Assembly: GCA_022452125.1 (NCBI GenBank)
Contig: JAKURJ010000049.1
Span: forward strand, 1-11,765
Source of the DNA: Candidatus Poseidoniaceae archaeon
GTDB taxonomy: Archaea; Thermoplasmatota; Poseidoniia; Poseidoniales; Poseidoniaceae
Direction: 5' to 3'
Length of the DNA stretch: 11,765 nucleotides
A program made the position numbers and the translations under genes. The notes beneath the pieces were generated by a model. It did no database searches. It saw only the letters and a program-made list of their open reading frames with translations, and was not told the DNA's origin. Position 1 is the first letter of the stretch. Every line of letters starts with the position of its first letter. This document shows, piece by piece, positions 1 to 6,432 of this stretch.

Positions 1-700
1 CATCTGGAGCATCTTCATCAGCATCATCCTCATCATCATCATCATCATCGGCATCAGGGTCATCATGGTCATCATGGGCATCATCACCGTGCTCATCATG
101 GTCGTCATGGTCTCCACTGTGTTCGTCATCATGGTCTTCTTCACCATGGTCATCGTGACCGTCATGGTCATCTTCTGGGAATCCAAGGTTGTGTGCTCCA
201 TCATCTCCATGGAGTTCTTCTGCATCCTCTGCATGCTCAGCAAGCATGTGGATTACTGTCGCAGAAGGACTGCTTAGAGAATCACACAATTTGTCTACAA
301 GCATAGTCTCGTAGTCTAGTGAAATCTCACCTGTTGGCATGGTGTGAACCATTCCGTAAGCCGGAGCATCACTGCCTAGACCCTCGAGTGTTGAATCAAC
401 CCATGGCTCTAGACCTAGTCCGTGGTATAGGAATAAGTCAGCATCTCCTAGTCTAACTATGTCTTCCAGTGCAGGGGAATAGTCGTGTACAGGGATGTTG
501 TTTTGGCTCATCATCTGGACGTTAACAGTGTCTCCTGCTATCGCCTTGACAATTTCACCAACGTGGTATGTCGATACCATGACAGTACCGTACTGCCCCT
601 CTTCTAATTCGTCTTCGTCATCTGTTCCGATACATCCAGCCAAGCTAGACATAATCAAAACGAAACTCACAAGCAATGCTCTATGCCAATTACTGCGCAT
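1..700 (-). CDS. znuA: Zinc/metal ABC transporter substrate-binding lipoprotein (ZnuA/TroA family), 3' part beyond window
   Basis: Predicted extracytoplasmic metal-binding protein that would deliver Zn2+ (possibly Mn2+) to a ZnuBC-type ABC importer. Translating from the ATG at 700 gives 233 codons with no stop, so the C-terminal lobe is outside the window. Residues 1-23 are a lipoprotein signal with lipobox SLAGC (lipid Cys23), followed by an acidic stretch. VSTYHVGEIVKAIAGD (43-58) is the typical TroA-fold first strand and helix. VHDYSP (71-76) holds the expected first metal ligand, His72, and YHGLGLEPW (92-100) is the conserved segment after it. From about residue 154, and densely from 177, comes a His/Asp loop (many DDH and HDD units) that turns into an almost pure Asp/Glu tract at 214-230. 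This is longer than the His-rich loops I know in ZnuA. The remaining ligands and the permease and ATPase genes are not visible. The gene is divergent from a NikR-like regulator, which fits metal-responsive control. The family is clear; zinc rather than another metal is inferred from the His-rich loop. Confidence 0.9.
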   Translation of the reverse strand, partial: MRSNWHRALLVSFVLIMSSLAGCIGTDDEDELEEGQYGTVMVSTYHVGEIVKAIAGDTVNVQMMSQNNIPVHDYSPALEDIVRLGDADLFLYHGLGLEPWVDSTLEGLGSDAPAYGMVHTMPTGEISLDYETMLVDKLCDSLSSPSATVIHMLAEHAEDAEELHGDDGAHNLGFPEDDHDGHDDHGEEDHDDEHSGDHDDHDEHGDDAHDDHDDPDADDDDDDEDDADEDAPD

Positions 701-788
701 GATTTGTCGCTCGCTAATAACTATTTAATTAGAACTATTAATTACACTTTTGAGTATTATTATTATTGGCGAAAGGGCTCGCAGTCAC
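701..788. promoter_or_regulatory. Divergent control region between the metal-binding lipoprotein gene and the NikR-like gene
   Basis: This A/T-rich 88-nt gap holds two imperfect tandem copies of AACTATT(T)AATTA, at 719-731 and 733-744. Their TAATTA ends (726-731 and 739-744) also form a palindrome with a 7-nt spacer. On the minus strand the TATA-like TTAAATAG (728-721) lies 21-28 nt before the lipoprotein ATG at 700, which suggests a leaderless transcript. On the plus strand the TATTATTATTATT tract (755-767) lies 22-34 nt before the ATG at 789. The repeat pair overlaps the TATA box of the metal-transport gene, so a protein bound there would block it. That it is the operator of the adjacent RHH regulator is inference. 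Confidence 0.55.
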
Positions 789-1217
789 ATGAGCCAAATT
801 ATATCGTTCAGCGCAGACAAAGATTTTGCAGCAATTTTCGATGAACTTATTCAACAATCTGGTTACAAGAATCGCAGTCGTTTTCTCCGTGATGCTGCAA
901 TTTATTTTGCTGAAATTCAACAAAAGGGTGATTTAATGACTATAGATGATGGCGAGGTCGTTGAAGGCCACTTAGTTGTTCATTATCAGACTGAAAAGGA
1001 ACAGAAATTAATGGTAACGCGTACAGAATCTGTCGAAGTAGCTGCGTATCATCACAGCAGCAGGCTTGGTCACTCATGCCATTCATGCGTAGATGTAGTT
1101 CACCTCAAAGGAATCGCGTCGGATGTGAGAGAAATCTTTGAGCAATTGAACAATACTCGTAACGTCGACAAGGTTGTGTTTGTTAGCGCTCCAATGAGAC
1201 AAGATGATTGTTGCTAG
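789..1217 (+). CDS. NikR-like ribbon-helix-helix metal-responsive transcriptional regulator
   Basis: A 142-residue protein with the NikR layout: an N-terminal ribbon-helix-helix DNA-binding domain (about 1-45; strand QIISFSAD, then FDELIQQSGYKNRSRFLRDA) and a C-terminal ACT-like regulatory domain with the family segment CVDVVHLKG followed by a DVREIFEQL helix. Cys100 aligns with the nickel ligand Cys95 of E. coli NikR. The HxH ligand pair six to eight residues before it is absent; a different cluster is present instead: His88, His89, His95, Cys97, His98, Cys100, His105, plus a Cys-Cys C-terminus. A metal other than nickel is therefore likely, and divergence from a ZnuA-type gene suggests zinc. 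I chose the ATG at 789 because the protein then begins directly with the RHH strand and a TATA-like tract sits at leaderless distance. An in-frame TTG at 750 would add 13 residues unlike the family. The fold is confident; the metal and target are inferred. Confidence 0.85.
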   Translation: MSQIISFSADKDFAAIFDELIQQSGYKNRSRFLRDAAIYFAEIQQKGDLMTIDDGEVVEGHLVVHYQTEKEQKLMVTRTESVEVAAYHHSSRLGHSCHSCVDVVHLKGIASDVREIFEQLNNTRNVDKVVFVSAPMRQDDCC

Positions 1218-1218
1218 G

Positions 1219-1224
1219 TTTTTT
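1219..1224 (+). terminator. Oligo-T tract, possible archaeal terminator
   Basis: Six consecutive T residues follow immediately after the stop codon of the NikR-like gene and are continued by a T-rich TCTCT. Archaeal termination often occurs at such T tracts on the coding strand without a hairpin. The next gene has its own TATA-like box at 1241-1247, consistent with separate transcription units. Confidence 0.35.
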
Positions 1225-1240
1225 CTCTGCAGGCACAATC

Positions 1241-1247
1241 TATATTT
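1241..1247 (+). promoter_or_regulatory. TATA-box-like element for the Q/P-rich membrane protein gene
   Basis: TATATTT lies 24-30 nt upstream of the ATG at 1271, the spacing expected between an archaeal TATA box and a transcription start at or next to the start codon. No Shine-Dalgarno sequence is visible before this ATG. Together these suggest a leaderless mRNA and support 1271 as the start. Confidence 0.5.
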
Positions 1248-1270
1248 GCACAATAAATCGAAGCAGATAC

Positions 1271-1939
1271 ATGCAGCCGCAACCTATTGAATATACTCAG
1301 CCCGTTCAGTATACTCAGCCCGGAGCAATCCCGCAACCTAGCCAGTATCAGCAACCTGCTACTCAGTATATGCAACCAACTCAACCAATGCAGCAGTTTT
1401 CGCAGCAACCTGCCCCACAAATGATGGGCGCTCCGCAACAAGTGGTTTACGTAACTCAAGGAAAACCGAAAAGCAAAGTTCCATGGGTAGCGGTAGCCCT
1501 AATCATTATGTCATTGTTCTTACCATACATATCCTTCCTCGGAGAATCTGTTTCTGGATTTGAGATGATGGGAGTTGTAGGGGAAATTGCAGATTTGGGT
1601 TCTGATGAATCAGGCGACGGTTCCGGTGATTCAGGAGATTCAGGAGATTCAGCAGATTTGCCAATAGAATTCGTGTTCTTCGGTATAGCTGCACTTATGG
1701 TTGGATTGAGCCCATTTGTATTTTTGATAAGTGCGATTATTTCGTCAATTGTTCTTGGATCTGGTAAATCACCGAAAGTTATGGGAATTTTGCATTTGGG
1801 ATACGCAATAATTTTCCTAATTGTTGCAGCCATTGGGACAATCGATGCAGGATTTTTAGGGTCTTGGTCAATGTATGATTTGACCGGTTTTGGCTTCTAC
1901 GTAGGTGCATTTGCTTCGGGACTATTACTCGTTGAATGA
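1271..1939 (+). CDS. Q/P-rich N-terminus, four-helix membrane protein of unknown function
   Basis: A 222-residue protein I cannot assign to a named family. Residues 1-60 are low complexity, rich in Gln, Pro, Tyr and Met, with recurring YTQP, QQP and YMQP units. A basic KPKSK patch precedes the first membrane helix (about 70-90). Next come an acidic/Gly/Ser loop (about 110-130) with tandem SGD units, a long hydrophobic region (about 133-163), a third helix (about 170-190) and a fourth (about 205-222) ending at the C-terminus. The basic patch before helix 1 argues for the Q/P-rich tail in the cytosol and the acidic loop outside. The ATG at 1271 is preferred over a TTG at 1208, which lies inside the preceding gene and upstream of the TATA-like element. 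The last 15 bases overlap the convergent minus-strand gene. Real coding is supported by its length, its coherent membrane pattern and the promoter; no enzymatic motif is visible. Confidence 0.75.
   Translation: MQPQPIEYTQPVQYTQPGAIPQPSQYQQPATQYMQPTQPMQQFSQQPAPQMMGAPQQVVYVTQGKPKSKVPWVAVALIIMSLFLPYISFLGESVSGFEMMGVVGEIADLGSDESGDGSGDSGDSGDSADLPIEFVFFGIAALMVGLSPFVFLISAIISSIVLGSGKSPKVMGILHLGYAIIFLIVAAIGTIDAGFLGSWSMYDLTGFGFYVGAFASGLLLVE
1628..1654 (+). repeat. Three tandem 9-nt repeats inside the membrane protein gene
   Basis: GATTCAGGA occurs at 1628-1636 and 1637-1645, followed by GATTCAGCA at 1646-1654. The units encode repeated Asp-Ser-Gly/Ala in the acidic loop. As the unit is a multiple of three, copy-number changes would keep the reading frame. 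Confidence 0.8.
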
Positions 1940-2803
1940 CGCCCAATCGCCAGAGTCAATACGCTCAAAGGAATCCGTGGGTTTTGCATAATGGTAGGTG
2001 TAAGCCCAAACCTTTCCATTCTCGGTTGTTACTTCCTGAATCACTCTACAGAAGAGAGGGTTTGTACCTCCTGCGCCCTCGATCCAATCTAAGCGTTGTA
2101 TGATTTGGAACATGTCTGAAGCTCGATACAATTCTCCCTGTACTGTGCCGCTACCAACAACTAATCCTGGATAATCTGAGATGTGGTAGAGTTCACCTTG
2201 AACCGCTCCTTCACAAACAAGCGTACATCCATCTTGCATTTCGCTGTGACGAGACATTCCTTCCATTAATGTGCCATAAACGAATACATGTTCGAACTTA
2301 GTATTCATGCCTCCGCTAAGGGCGGAATCCAGCCAATCTGTTGTTAATTCAAGCCTATTGAGGCCGTTTCTGATTAGAGCCTCATATTCTTGCGAAGGGG
2401 GATGGAAATTATCCTCAGTTGCATAATGAATGTAGGTATAGGCTTGGTGCGCCTTACCATCCGCAGTGTAAGCGGTCACGATTTCCCTCTGGTAGTATTT
2501 TGGATTTGGATGCCCTTCCTTACGGTCAAGAGCCTCTAAGGTTTCTTCATCAATCTCGAAAAGCGCTCCTGGGGTTGCCGCCCTTCCTGATGCTAGCAAT
2601 TTCAGGTTCGCAGCACCGGCTTCTCTCGAACTAGAATAATAGTCGAATGTGAGAAAATATTCGTCAATCCAAGCAGGGCCAATTTCTTTCAATCCATCTG
2701 GATTTCTTCCTCGCTTGTGACACCATTTAGTCCAATCAGCATTATCCAAATTTGAACCATAGCCGAAATACAGTATCGGTGCTGTTTGCGTTTTTTCTTC
2801 CAT
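1925..2803 (-). CDS. Tandem two-domain gamma-glutamylcyclotransferase-like protein (GGCT/AIG2 fold)
   Basis: A 292-residue cytosolic protein made of two GGCT-fold domains in one chain. Domain 1 (about 9-145) has the substrate-loop signature FGYGSNL (13-19) and the acidic residue Glu96 in LDRKEGHP, followed by YYQRE. Domain 2 (about 170-285) has the variant signature VYGTLMEG (175-182), GELYHISDYPG (203-213) and Glu242 in RLDWIEG, as in the short YtfP/GGACT-type members. Known members release 5-oxoproline from gamma-glutamyl peptides or amines. The two domains are of different subtypes, so this is a fusion rather than a recent duplication. Both keep the likely catalytic Glu, so both could be active; the substrate is unknown. 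The ATG at 2803 begins just before domain 1, and a TATA-like GTTTATTA lies upstream. Its 3' end overlaps the convergent membrane protein gene by 15 nt. It lies 40 nt downstream of rqcH and may be partly cotranscribed with it. Confidence 0.85.
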   Translation of the reverse strand: MEEKTQTAPILYFGYGSNLDNADWTKWCHKRGRNPDGLKEIGPAWIDEYFLTFDYYSSSREAGAANLKLLASGRAATPGALFEIDEETLEALDRKEGHPNPKYYQREIVTAYTADGKAHQAYTYIHYATEDNFHPPSQEYEALIRNGLNRLELTTDWLDSALSGGMNTKFEHVFVYGTLMEGMSRHSEMQDGCTLVCEGAVQGELYHISDYPGLVVGSGTVQGELYRASDMFQIIQRLDWIEGAGGTNPLFCRVIQEVTTENGKVWAYTYHYAKPTDSFERIDSGDWASFNE

Positions 2804-2824
2804 AAGTCGAAATAAATCAAGGGA

Positions 2825-2832
2825 CTAATAAA
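2825..2832 (-). promoter_or_regulatory. TATA-like element upstream of the GGCT-like gene
   Basis: Read on the minus strand, this is GTTTATTA, ending 22 nt before the ATG at 2803. That is the right distance for an archaeal leaderless transcript. It lies in the 40-nt gap after the rqcH stop, so the GGCT-like gene may have its own start in addition to any read-through. Confidence 0.4.
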
Positions 2833-2843
2833 CCCTTAGATAT

Positions 2844-4916
2844 TTATTCAGTATTATCAGATTTCTTGAAATTGATTAGTCCAACATCTTCGATAATCTC
2901 ACAATTTCCTGGCAGGATCGGAAGTATGTCATCAACCGCTAAGCCTGTGGACTTGTAGATCTTGTTCGCTATACTTTCTTTCTTCTCTCGACCAGGTGTA
3001 ACGACGATGTAGCGAGTACAAATTTCTGCAATATGATTTGCAGTAGAGGCCATCAACAATGGTATTCCATTGATGGCAACCAGGCCGATTCCAAGGCGCA
3101 AATCGATATCCTTGTACCAAGTTCTTTGGCCACGAATAACGAATGCTCCCTTGCCCACATATTCTCCGGTTTCTGCAGATTTGGAAACCTGCCCGGGTTT
3201 GACCCAGAATACTGTGCCATGAGCACCACCGCCATTCCATGCCCTACTCCAAGCTAGGGCCATAGTGGCAGCAATTTCCGTCACTTCGTCATCGATATCA
3301 GCCTCGATTTTATCCACCAACCTGAAAGCTGGCATATCTTCTCCAATATGGGCAGGAGGTTGAGTGTCCACAATGAATCCCTGATTGTTTCTAAGCGAAC
3401 AAGATGGGGCGCCGTGCATGTCTGCGTGAAGGTATCTGTCACCCAATGAAAGATGTTTTTTGACGATAGAATCGTTACCCTTAGCGTCCTTTCCTCCAAC
3501 CATCAGGTGGCCGGTCGGTAGCATTGTCCATTTGTGGTTTTCAAACCACAATCGCTTGGCACGCCTAACTTTGGCGACTTGACCGCTAGCCTCTCTTTTG
3601 GCCTGTTTCTTCTTGGCTCTTTCCAGTTCTAATCTTGTGTCCTCAAGGGCTTGAATAGCACCTGCGGATTTGTCCTTTTGCTTGCGTCCTGCTTGGAAAT
3701 ATCGCTGCGCATTCTGATGAACAGTCTCGTCGATGTTTAGGCTGACCTGTTTTCCAGGATTGCCATCATCATCAGGTAAGAATGCGTTGAAACTTCTCTC
3801 GGCAGCGTTGACGGATTGAATCCATTGGATTTCTTTAACCGCCTTTTTCACGCCATCCCAACTCATCGATTCTACAGCTTGGTTAACTTGGGCTAATAGT
3901 TGCTCTACGTGTGTCCAGTTATTCTGAATTAGATGTCCGATTTCTTGCTGCTTTTCCACTTTGGCTGCAAATCCTTCTAGTGCACTTTCCTGTTGGGCTA
4001 GTCGGCGTTCTAATCGCTCGATATCGGTAGAATGCCCTCTCCCGGGAGCGGCAACATCCAGAGCCTCTGCCTCTCTTCGGGCTAGAGCATGAGCATCGTG
4101 GGGGCCGAGCCATTCATCAACAGCCTCACACATTGTGTCATATTCTTTGTATTCCTTATCTTGTAAGGTTGTAAGCACCATTGGCCATGCCTGTTCATAC
4201 CCGTCCTTTCCGCTGAAAAGATAACCTTTCCATTCTCCATGAAGCATTCCTTGCAGTGAATCCCAGACTTTTCTCAAATCTACATTCTTGATTTCAGCAT
4301 CTGCATCATTTCCTGTATCTGCACAAATAGCGCCAGAAATCCCTCCCCCAAGATTGAGAACTCCTCCCAGTGTCCTACCAAGGCTTCTATCACTGGAGTT
4401 CATCAGTTGAGAGAAGGAGTCGAAATCCAAATCATAAGGGTCCTGCGCAGCAGGTGGAGGAGAATATTGCACTCCTTTCTTCAACGTCCTGTCAGCATAG
4501 GTTGCATGCGTTAATGGCTGGATGATCATGTCTTCACCATCTGTGAGGATGATGTTCCCATCCCTGAAAACTTCAACATAAAGATGGAATGCGCCGTGTG
4601 AATTTTCGAATACGAATCGTAGTACTCTGTCGAATCCAACTTGCTCTACAGCCTTGAGTCTAGCATTAGTCAATACCTTTCGAAGAACCATTGCAAATGG
4701 AGCGGGATATTGTGGCATAGGCCGGTCTCTTTGACTTGTGTAGATTCTCTTTCCTCGAATTAGAACCAAGTCTGTATTTCCACCTGACTTTGCTCGCAAG
4801 CGAAGTACTACTTGCTCGTAGTGTGGTTGGTAGCATTTCTTGCAATGGGAGCCGCCCATTTGAGATAACTCGTTAGCGATTGCTCGCAGGTCAAGTCCGC
4901 TCATCACAGTCTTCAT
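2844..4916 (-). CDS. rqcH: Archaeal RqcH/NEMF-type NFACT protein (ribosome-associated quality control)
   Basis: A 690-residue member of the NFACT family (eukaryotic Rqc2/NEMF, bacterial RqcH), which binds the obstructed large ribosomal subunit and recruits tRNA to extend stalled chains. Visible domains in order: NFACT-N (about 1-160) with the Asp96-Arg97 pair in QVGFDRVLRF and the stretch NIILTDGED...THATYADRTLKKGVQYSPP (interrupted here); a helix-hairpin-helix-like segment (about 178-205; LGGVLNLGGGISGAI); charged coiled-coil regions (about 296-345 and 402-450); and NFACT-R (about 455-575) with KRLWFENHKW, GHLMVGGKDAKGND and LHADMHGAPS. The length fits archaeal members, longer than the bacterial ones. 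The Asp-Arg pair is at the position needed in B. subtilis RqcH. One oddity is HCKKC (24-28) just before YQ, where relatives usually have a G-A-R-x-D-K-like stretch. The ATG at 4916 overlaps the upstream stop as ATGA, indicating translational coupling; an internal ATG at residue 5 is also possible. Confidence 0.95.
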   Translation of the reverse strand: MKTVMSGLDLRAIANELSQMGGSHCKKCYQPHYEQVVLRLRAKSGGNTDLVLIRGKRIYTSQRDRPMPQYPAPFAMVLRKVLTNARLKAVEQVGFDRVLRFVFENSHGAFHLYVEVFRDGNIILTDGEDMIIQPLTHATYADRTLKKGVQYSPPPAAQDPYDLDFDSFSQLMNSSDRSLGRTLGGVLNLGGGISGAICADTGNDADAEIKNVDLRKVWDSLQGMLHGEWKGYLFSGKDGYEQAWPMVLTTLQDKEYKEYDTMCEAVDEWLGPHDAHALARREAEALDVAAPGRGHSTDIERLERRLAQQESALEGFAAKVEKQQEIGHLIQNNWTHVEQLLAQVNQAVESMSWDGVKKAVKEIQWIQSVNAAERSFNAFLPDDDGNPGKQVSLNIDETVHQNAQRYFQAGRKQKDKSAGAIQALEDTRLELERAKKKQAKREASGQVAKVRRAKRLWFENHKWTMLPTGHLMVGGKDAKGNDSIVKKHLSLGDRYLHADMHGAPSCSLRNNQGFIVDTQPPAHIGEDMPAFRLVDKIEADIDDEVTEIAATMALAWSRAWNGGGAHGTVFWVKPGQVSKSAETGEYVGKGAFVIRGQRTWYKDIDLRLGIGLVAINGIPLLMASTANHIAEICTRYIVVTPGREKKESIANKIYKSTGLAVDDILPILPGNCEIIEDVGLINFKKSDNTE

Positions 4917-6379
4917 GGCCGCACCCAGCCATCGTCAACCCTCATCACTTTTCCATCCTTCTCATGTGAGAGGAGGTGGGATAATGTCTGGTCAACAGCC
5001 AAACCGGGGTGTGCATCAGGAGTATCTTGGTACGCTATTTTAGCGATTAAATCCAGTTCTGAATTACCTTCTTCAACAGCAGCTAATACCTTGTCATGGC
5101 GAATTGAGCGATGTCGAATGTAGTGTTCTAGAGTTCTACTAGGTAGCGGAATAACCGGGCCATGTGAAGGGAAAATTAGGTGGGGGTCTAAGTCTAGCAA
5201 TCTCTCTAACTGTTCGATATAAGTCATCATATCTCCTTGTCCGGGAGGAATAAGAATAGTTCCAATTCCAGCAACCATATCTCCAGCAATTAATCCAGAA
5301 TCCGAAATCAGGCAAAGGTGTTCAGGGTGATGCCCAGGGGTGTGCAATACCGTCCAATTTTGTGAACCGAGTTGTAGTATCTCTCCATCTTTCAAAACCC
5401 TATCAGCAGTAGGAGATGCAGACCAAATTGGCACATCGAACGCTTCTTTCAATAGACCTTCATCTGCTAAGTGGTCGCTGTGTCCATGTGTGTAAAACAC
5501 AGCAACTAGTTCGCCCTTGTGCCTTTCAACAGCTTCAGCGACTGCCTCCATCCCCTCACGATGACGGAAGGCAGGGTCAACTACGATGAATTCCCCTTCA
5601 GGGTCACCAACCAAGTAGCAATTAGTGTGGTCAGCGGGAGGAAGAGTAGCCGTTTTCACCGGTACGACTTCCACTCCGTGTGCGAACAGTATAGAGCGAC
5701 GGCCGGGCATTCTTGTCTCCAAATCTATTGCGACTCTCTCCATATCTTGGTCCATGAGTCCGAGGCATCTTTCCACTTCCATGAGCAGAGTTACTACCGG
5801 TGGTGCGATTTTGATGACATTGTTTTGCCATGCGCCTATCCAATCGCATGGCCTCATCCATCTTGCATCTTCAAATTCGGTTTGCCCAACCAATGAAAAA
5901 TCATCGTGGTCATCAGCATGAATGTGAAGAAATGTGTTCTCGAATCTCATCGGTGAAAAGGGAGGCGTAGTACGCATCGAGATGACTCTTATTCCTTGAG
6001 TGTCACAGGAAATATCTCCATCTAGAGCGAGAGGGAACCAATTCGATTTGTCCTCAACTACCATGCTTCTGAAGTCATCCTCAACAGCGATCATCCGCCC
6101 TTCACTTGGAGCAAGACCCAATTCTTCTACAACTTCTCTCAAGATTGCGCAGTGCTGTATTGAAATTCCAAGCATCTCACTTGCTGCAGTATCAACTCTG
6201 GAGACACCGCCTCCGGGGAATGCCCAGTAGCCCGGGAATGATGGCATTGATTCGCTACGATTGCCCAGTAAGACTTCTACACCTTCATCGCCTTGACGAG
6301 TAATCATCAATGTCGCAGAAGGTCGAGCAGGCCTTCGCTCAATGCTTGGCATATCCAAACCACTCGGAACCTCGCTCAT
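4913..6379 (-). CDS. Nudix hydrolase - metallo-beta-lactamase fold hydrolase fusion
   Basis: A 488-residue two-enzyme fusion. The N-terminal Nudix domain (about 20-205) has PGYWAFPGGGV (49-59) and the catalytic helix REVVEELG (81-88). Between them lie about 20 residues instead of the usual spacing, and the first Glu of the classical Nudix box is not at its position. This resembles the NUDT19/NUDT7-like diphosphatases acting on CoA esters more than MutT types. The C-terminal MBL domain (about 230-410) has a complete dimetal site: THGHSDH (297-303), His350 in HTPGH, Asp367 in AGD and His406 in SHG. A helical tail with a winged-helix look (about 415-488) recalls LACTB2-type hydrolases and RNases. 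Substrates are unknown; acyl-CoA/thioester or nucleotide/RNA turnover are possibilities. The ATG at 6379 starts a short Pro-rich leader before the domain. The stop overlaps the rqcH start by four bases, so the two are almost certainly one transcript. Confidence 0.9.
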   Translation of the reverse strand: MSEVPSGLDMPSIERRPARPSATLMITRQGDEGVEVLLGNRSESMPSFPGYWAFPGGGVSRVDTAASEMLGISIQHCAILREVVEELGLAPSEGRMIAVEDDFRSMVVEDKSNWFPLALDGDISCDTQGIRVISMRTTPPFSPMRFENTFLHIHADDHDDFSLVGQTEFEDARWMRPCDWIGAWQNNVIKIAPPVVTLLMEVERCLGLMDQDMERVAIDLETRMPGRRSILFAHGVEVVPVKTATLPPADHTNCYLVGDPEGEFIVVDPAFRHREGMEAVAEAVERHKGELVAVFYTHGHSDHLADEGLLKEAFDVPIWSASPTADRVLKDGEILQLGSQNWTVLHTPGHHPEHLCLISDSGLIAGDMVAGIGTILIPPGQGDMMTYIEQLERLLDLDPHLIFPSHGPVIPLPSRTLEHYIRHRSIRHDKVLAAVEEGNSELDLIAKIAYQDTPDAHPGLAVDQTLSHLLSHEKDGKVMRVDDGWVRP

Positions 6380-6432
6380 GTTTGGCGCCTAGGCACAAAT
6401 GGTTTCAATACATAACATGGTTTGGCCCCTTC
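6380..6432. promoter_or_regulatory. Divergent promoter region between the Nudix-MBL gene and the small membrane protein gene
   Basis: A 53-nt gap separates two outward-reading starts (6379 minus, 6433 plus). Its only A/T-rich segment is AATACATAA (6407-6415). It lies 18-26 nt before the plus start and 28-36 nt before the minus start, so it could serve as a TATA-like element in either direction. No clear Shine-Dalgarno sequence precedes either ATG. Confidence 0.35.

Noticed and set aside
1..180. Dense CAT/ATC repeats that could suggest a microsatellite, CRISPR-like array or a plus-strand gene (65-277)
   Set aside because: Read on the minus strand they encode the His/Asp loop of an otherwise clear ZnuA-type protein in one continuous frame; the units are degenerate and there are no spacers.
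750..788. TTG start extending the NikR-like protein by 13 residues
   Set aside because: The added residues are unlike the family's N-terminus, and the ATG at 789 starts exactly at the RHH strand with a TATA-like tract at the right distance.
1208..1270. TTG start extending the Q/P-rich membrane protein by 21 residues, overlapping the NikR-like gene
   Set aside because: The segment contains the T tract and TATATTT box; the ATG at 1271 gives a leaderless start and a typical low-complexity tail.
1456..1833. Minus-strand open frame of 125 residues opposite the membrane protein
   Set aside because: It is antisense to the tandem SGD repeats and membrane helices and shows no coherent domain; its Pro/Glu/Ser repeats simply mirror the coding strand.
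6310..6432. Longer version of the 56-residue protein starting at 6310
   Set aside because: This part is antisense to the start of the Nudix-MBL gene and has a mixed, non-family composition; the ATG at 6433 lies just after the likely promoter.
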